Origin: Psychroflexus longus
GTDB taxonomy: Bacteria; Bacteroidota; Bacteroidia; Flavobacteriales; Flavobacteriaceae
NCBI RefSeq assembly: GCF_020164595.1
Contig: NZ_JAIQZE010000006.1
Span: 62,001-126,000 of the forward strand
Direction of reading: 5' to 3'
DNA: 64,000 nt
The notes below the pieces were generated by a model. The model searched no databases. It had not been told where the DNA came from and saw only the letters and a list, made by a program, of their open reading frames with translations. Both the position numbers and the translations under genes were made by a program. Positions 62,301 to 64,000 of this stretch are shown here, piece after piece; the first letter of the stretch is position 1; the number at the start of each line of letters is the position of its first letter.

Positions 62301-64000
62301 ATGGAACATTTTGTTGTCTCTGCCAGAAAATACAGACCCGAAACTTTTGAAGACGTTGTTGGCCAAAAAGCCATCACCAATACTTTGCTCAATGCCATAG
62401 ACAACGATCATTTGGCTCAGGCTCTTTTGTTTACAGGACCTCGTGGGGTTGGCAAAACCTCTTGTGCTCGAATTCTAGCTAAGAAAATCAACCAGCAAGC
62501 CACCGATGACGAGACTACAGATTTTGCTTTCAATATTTTTGAGCTGGATGCAGCTTCCAACAATTCTGTTGATGACATCAGAAGTCTTACCGACCAGGTA
62601 AGGATTCCTCCTCAAACAGGAAAATATAAGGTTTATATTATCGATGAGGTCCATATGCTTTCCCAGGCGGCCTTCAATGCATTTTTGAAGACTCTTGAAG
62701 AACCCCCCAAACATGCTATTTTTATATTAGCAACTACCGAAAAGCACAAAATCATTCCTACGATTTTATCGCGATGTCAAATATTTGATTTTAAACGAAT
62801 CACCGTTGGCGACATTAAAGAACATCTGGCTAAAATAGCTGAAAAAGAGGGAGTCAATACAGATGAAGATGCATTGCACATCATAGCGCAGAAGGCTGAT
62901 GGAGCCATGCGTGATGCTTTATCAACTTACGACAGAGTAGTTAGCTTTAGTGGGAACAATTTGACCAGAGAGGCTGTTACTGAAAACCTAAACGTCTTAG
63001 ATTACGATACCTTTTTCAGAACGACAGATTTGTTGCTTGAAAATAACATCCCAGAAGCTTTAATTTATTTTAATGAAATCCTAGCTAAAGGATTTGATGG
63101 TCAGCATTTTATCGCCGGTTTAGCTTCTCACTTTAGAGACTTGATGGTTTCCAAAAATCAGCAGACGATTACTTTGCTTGAAGTTGGTGAGCGTACCAAA
63201 ACCAAATATTTTGAGCAATCGAAAGCGACTTCATATACATTTTTACAGGAAGGAATTGATTTGGCCAATTCCTGTGACTTCAACTACAAATTGAGTCAGA
63301 ATCAACGTTTACACGTCGAGCTTTGTTTGATGAAACTGGCTTCACTTACTGATCCAAATTCACCAGAAAAAAAAAAGACTAAACACCACATCTTAAGTCC
63401 GAAAGAAGTCAAAGAAGCTTCTACCGGCTTTTCCAACCCCTCTGTTAAAGAGGAAACTTCAGAAAAATATACTGAAAAAGCATCAGATGAACGCAAAGTT
63501 GAACCTGAAGAAAAAACTTTAGATTCTTCTCCAACTGAGGACGCAGACATGAAATCAACTGAAGCTGAAAGCTCACCAACTGAAACCATTAAACCAACGG
63601 AGGCAAAATCAGTAGAAAAAAAAATAGCTGAAGAACCTCGGGAAAAAATAAAACCTTCGCTTACCAACCTACCAAAAAAGGTAAATGGTCTGTCCATAAA
63701 AAGCATTCAGGAAAAAAAACGACTTAAGGAACAGCAGACTAAAGATAAGCCCGAAGAGGAACAATTGACGGCAGAATTTACTGAAGAGGATATGCTTAAC
63801 GCTTGGAACGATTATATGCAGGTGTTGAGTGGTAATGGAAGTAAAATTGTGGCGTCTGTGATGGGAACCTCAAAGCCAAAACTCGATGGACATGTTATAA
63901 AATTGGAGCTTCCAAATGAATCTATGAAATTGAATTTGATTCAAGATCAGGGTGAACTGATGAGGTTTTTGAAAGACAAATTGCAAAATACATCTATAAG
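62301..64000 (+). CDS. dnaX: DNA polymerase III subunit gamma/tau (3' truncated by the window)
   Basis: The clamp-loader ATPase; 566 residues are visible and the gene continues past base 64000. Walker A GPRGVGKTSCARIL, Walker B YIIDEVHMLSQAAFNAFLKT, sensor 1 LATTEKHKIIPTILSRCQIF and the DGAMRDALSTYDRV sensor-2 region are intact. The Zn-finger cysteines found between Walker A and B in most DnaX proteins are absent: only one Cys follows the P-loop. The collar domain ends at about residue 350 (NQRLHVELCLMKLASL), then a Lys/Glu-rich linker begins directly with EKKKTK encoded by a run of ten A. The C-terminal tau domain starts near residue 495 (TAEFTEEDMLNAWNDYMQVL). Confidence 0.97.
   Translation, partial: MEHFVVSARKYRPETFEDVVGQKAITNTLLNAIDNDHLAQALLFTGPRGVGKTSCARILAKKINQQATDDETTDFAFNIFELDAASNNSVDDIRSLTDQVRIPPQTGKYKVYIIDEVHMLSQAAFNAFLKTLEEPPKHAIFILATTEKHKIIPTILSRCQIFDFKRITVGDIKEHLAKIAEKEGVNTDEDALHIIAQKADGAMRDALSTYDRVVSFSGNNLTREAVTENLNVLDYDTFFRTTDLLLENNIPEALIYFNEILAKGFDGQHFIAGLASHFRDLMVSKNQQTITLLEVGERTKTKYFEQSKATSYTFLQEGIDLANSCDFNYKLSQNQRLHVELCLMKLASLTDPNSPEKKKTKHHILSPKEVKEASTGFSNPSVKEETSEKYTEKASDERKVEPEEKTLDSSPTEDADMKSTEAESSPTETIKPTEAKSVEKKIAEEPREKIKPSLTNLPKKVNGLSIKSIQEKKRLKEQQTKDKPEEEQLTAEFTEEDMLNAWNDYMQVLSGNGSKIVASVMGTSKPKLDGHVIKLELPNESMKLNLIQDQGELMRFLKDKLQNTSI
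63367..63382 (+). promoter_or_regulatory. Candidate programmed slippage site in dnaX
   Basis: Ten A (63367-63376) followed by G contain the heptamer A-AAA-AAG in the dnaX frame (63371-63377). A -1 shift gives GAC then TAA (63380-63382), ending at 360 residues. Gain of one A in the transcript gives the same stop; loss of one gives a stop after a few more codons. Confidence 0.65.

Noticed and set aside
63302-63706. Minus-strand frame inside dnaX
   Set aside because: It mirrors the low-complexity linker of dnaX and has no initiation context or family character.
1-64000. CRISPR arrays, insertion sequences, prophage genes or a biosynthetic cluster
   Set aside because: No regular repeats, transposase, integrase, phage structural or multi-domain synthase genes are visible in any frame.

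Overview
The window is an AT-rich bacterial chromosome segment (about one third G+C by eye) from a member of the Bacteroidota, most likely family Flavobacteriaceae. Evidence: promoters of the TTG-N19-TAnnTTTG type rather than -35/-10 boxes; two secreted proteins with type IX secretion C-terminal sorting domains (one of the gliding-motility-associated type); a CarB without its allosteric domain; an HPPK-deoxynucleoside kinase fusion; a GH3-like protein and a Lacal_2735-type small protein. I cannot name the genus. There is no prophage, insertion sequence, CRISPR array or integrated element; it reads as core genome with some lineage-specific secreted and signalling genes.

Layout. 1-6 kb: end of clpB, a gamma-carbonic anhydrase, carB, rpmH with a very clear promoter and terminator, a TPR-like membrane protein, and a two-gene phosphorelay (degenerate HisKA_2 protein plus REC-AraC regulator). 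6-18 kb: a thioredoxin-fold protein lacking one redox cysteine, a lytic transglycosylase/hydrolase pair, uvrA, a LOG protein, a secreted EEP nuclease-fold protein, a protease-like protein that has lost its zinc site and ends in an outer-membrane barrel, folE and msrA. 18-31 kb: a long run on the + strand: LolD-like ATPase, TIGR02757, GAF histidine kinase, BatA-type protein, a dihydroorotase homologue without metal ligands, Tic20-like protein, esterase, uridine kinase, FtsB/DivIC-like protein, both methylmalonyl-CoA mutase subunits and a GH3-like protein. 31-39 kb: a three-gene envelope cluster (small protein, outer-membrane barrel, HELGH metallopeptidase), a giant AsmA-like protein, a queuosine-precursor transporter, the folK-dNK fusion and a flavin amine oxidase. 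39-48 kb: cysE-cysM, fabH-fabI, a gliding-type secreted protein, holA, an orphan HsdR-N nuclease-like protein, a glycosyltransferase and an OmpA lipoprotein. 48-64 kb: tRNA-Arg, DUF2141 protein, a PAS protein that stops before its ATPase domain, lipocalin-like protein, OprD-like porin, hydrolases, subtilisin-like lipoprotein, a tricorn-type protease, a Pmp3/YqaE peptide, a broken EEP-family gene and the start of dnaX.

The most notable observation is in dnaX. A run of ten A residues contains an in-frame A-AAA-AAG heptamer just after the clamp-loader core, and a -1 shift meets TAA after one codon. This closely matches the signal by which E. coli makes the short gamma subunit. A second theme is the number of enzyme-fold proteins that have lost catalytic parts: the dihydroorotase homologue, the M1-like protein, the HisKA_2 protein, the PAS-DHp protein, the CxxS thioredoxin and the EEP gene.
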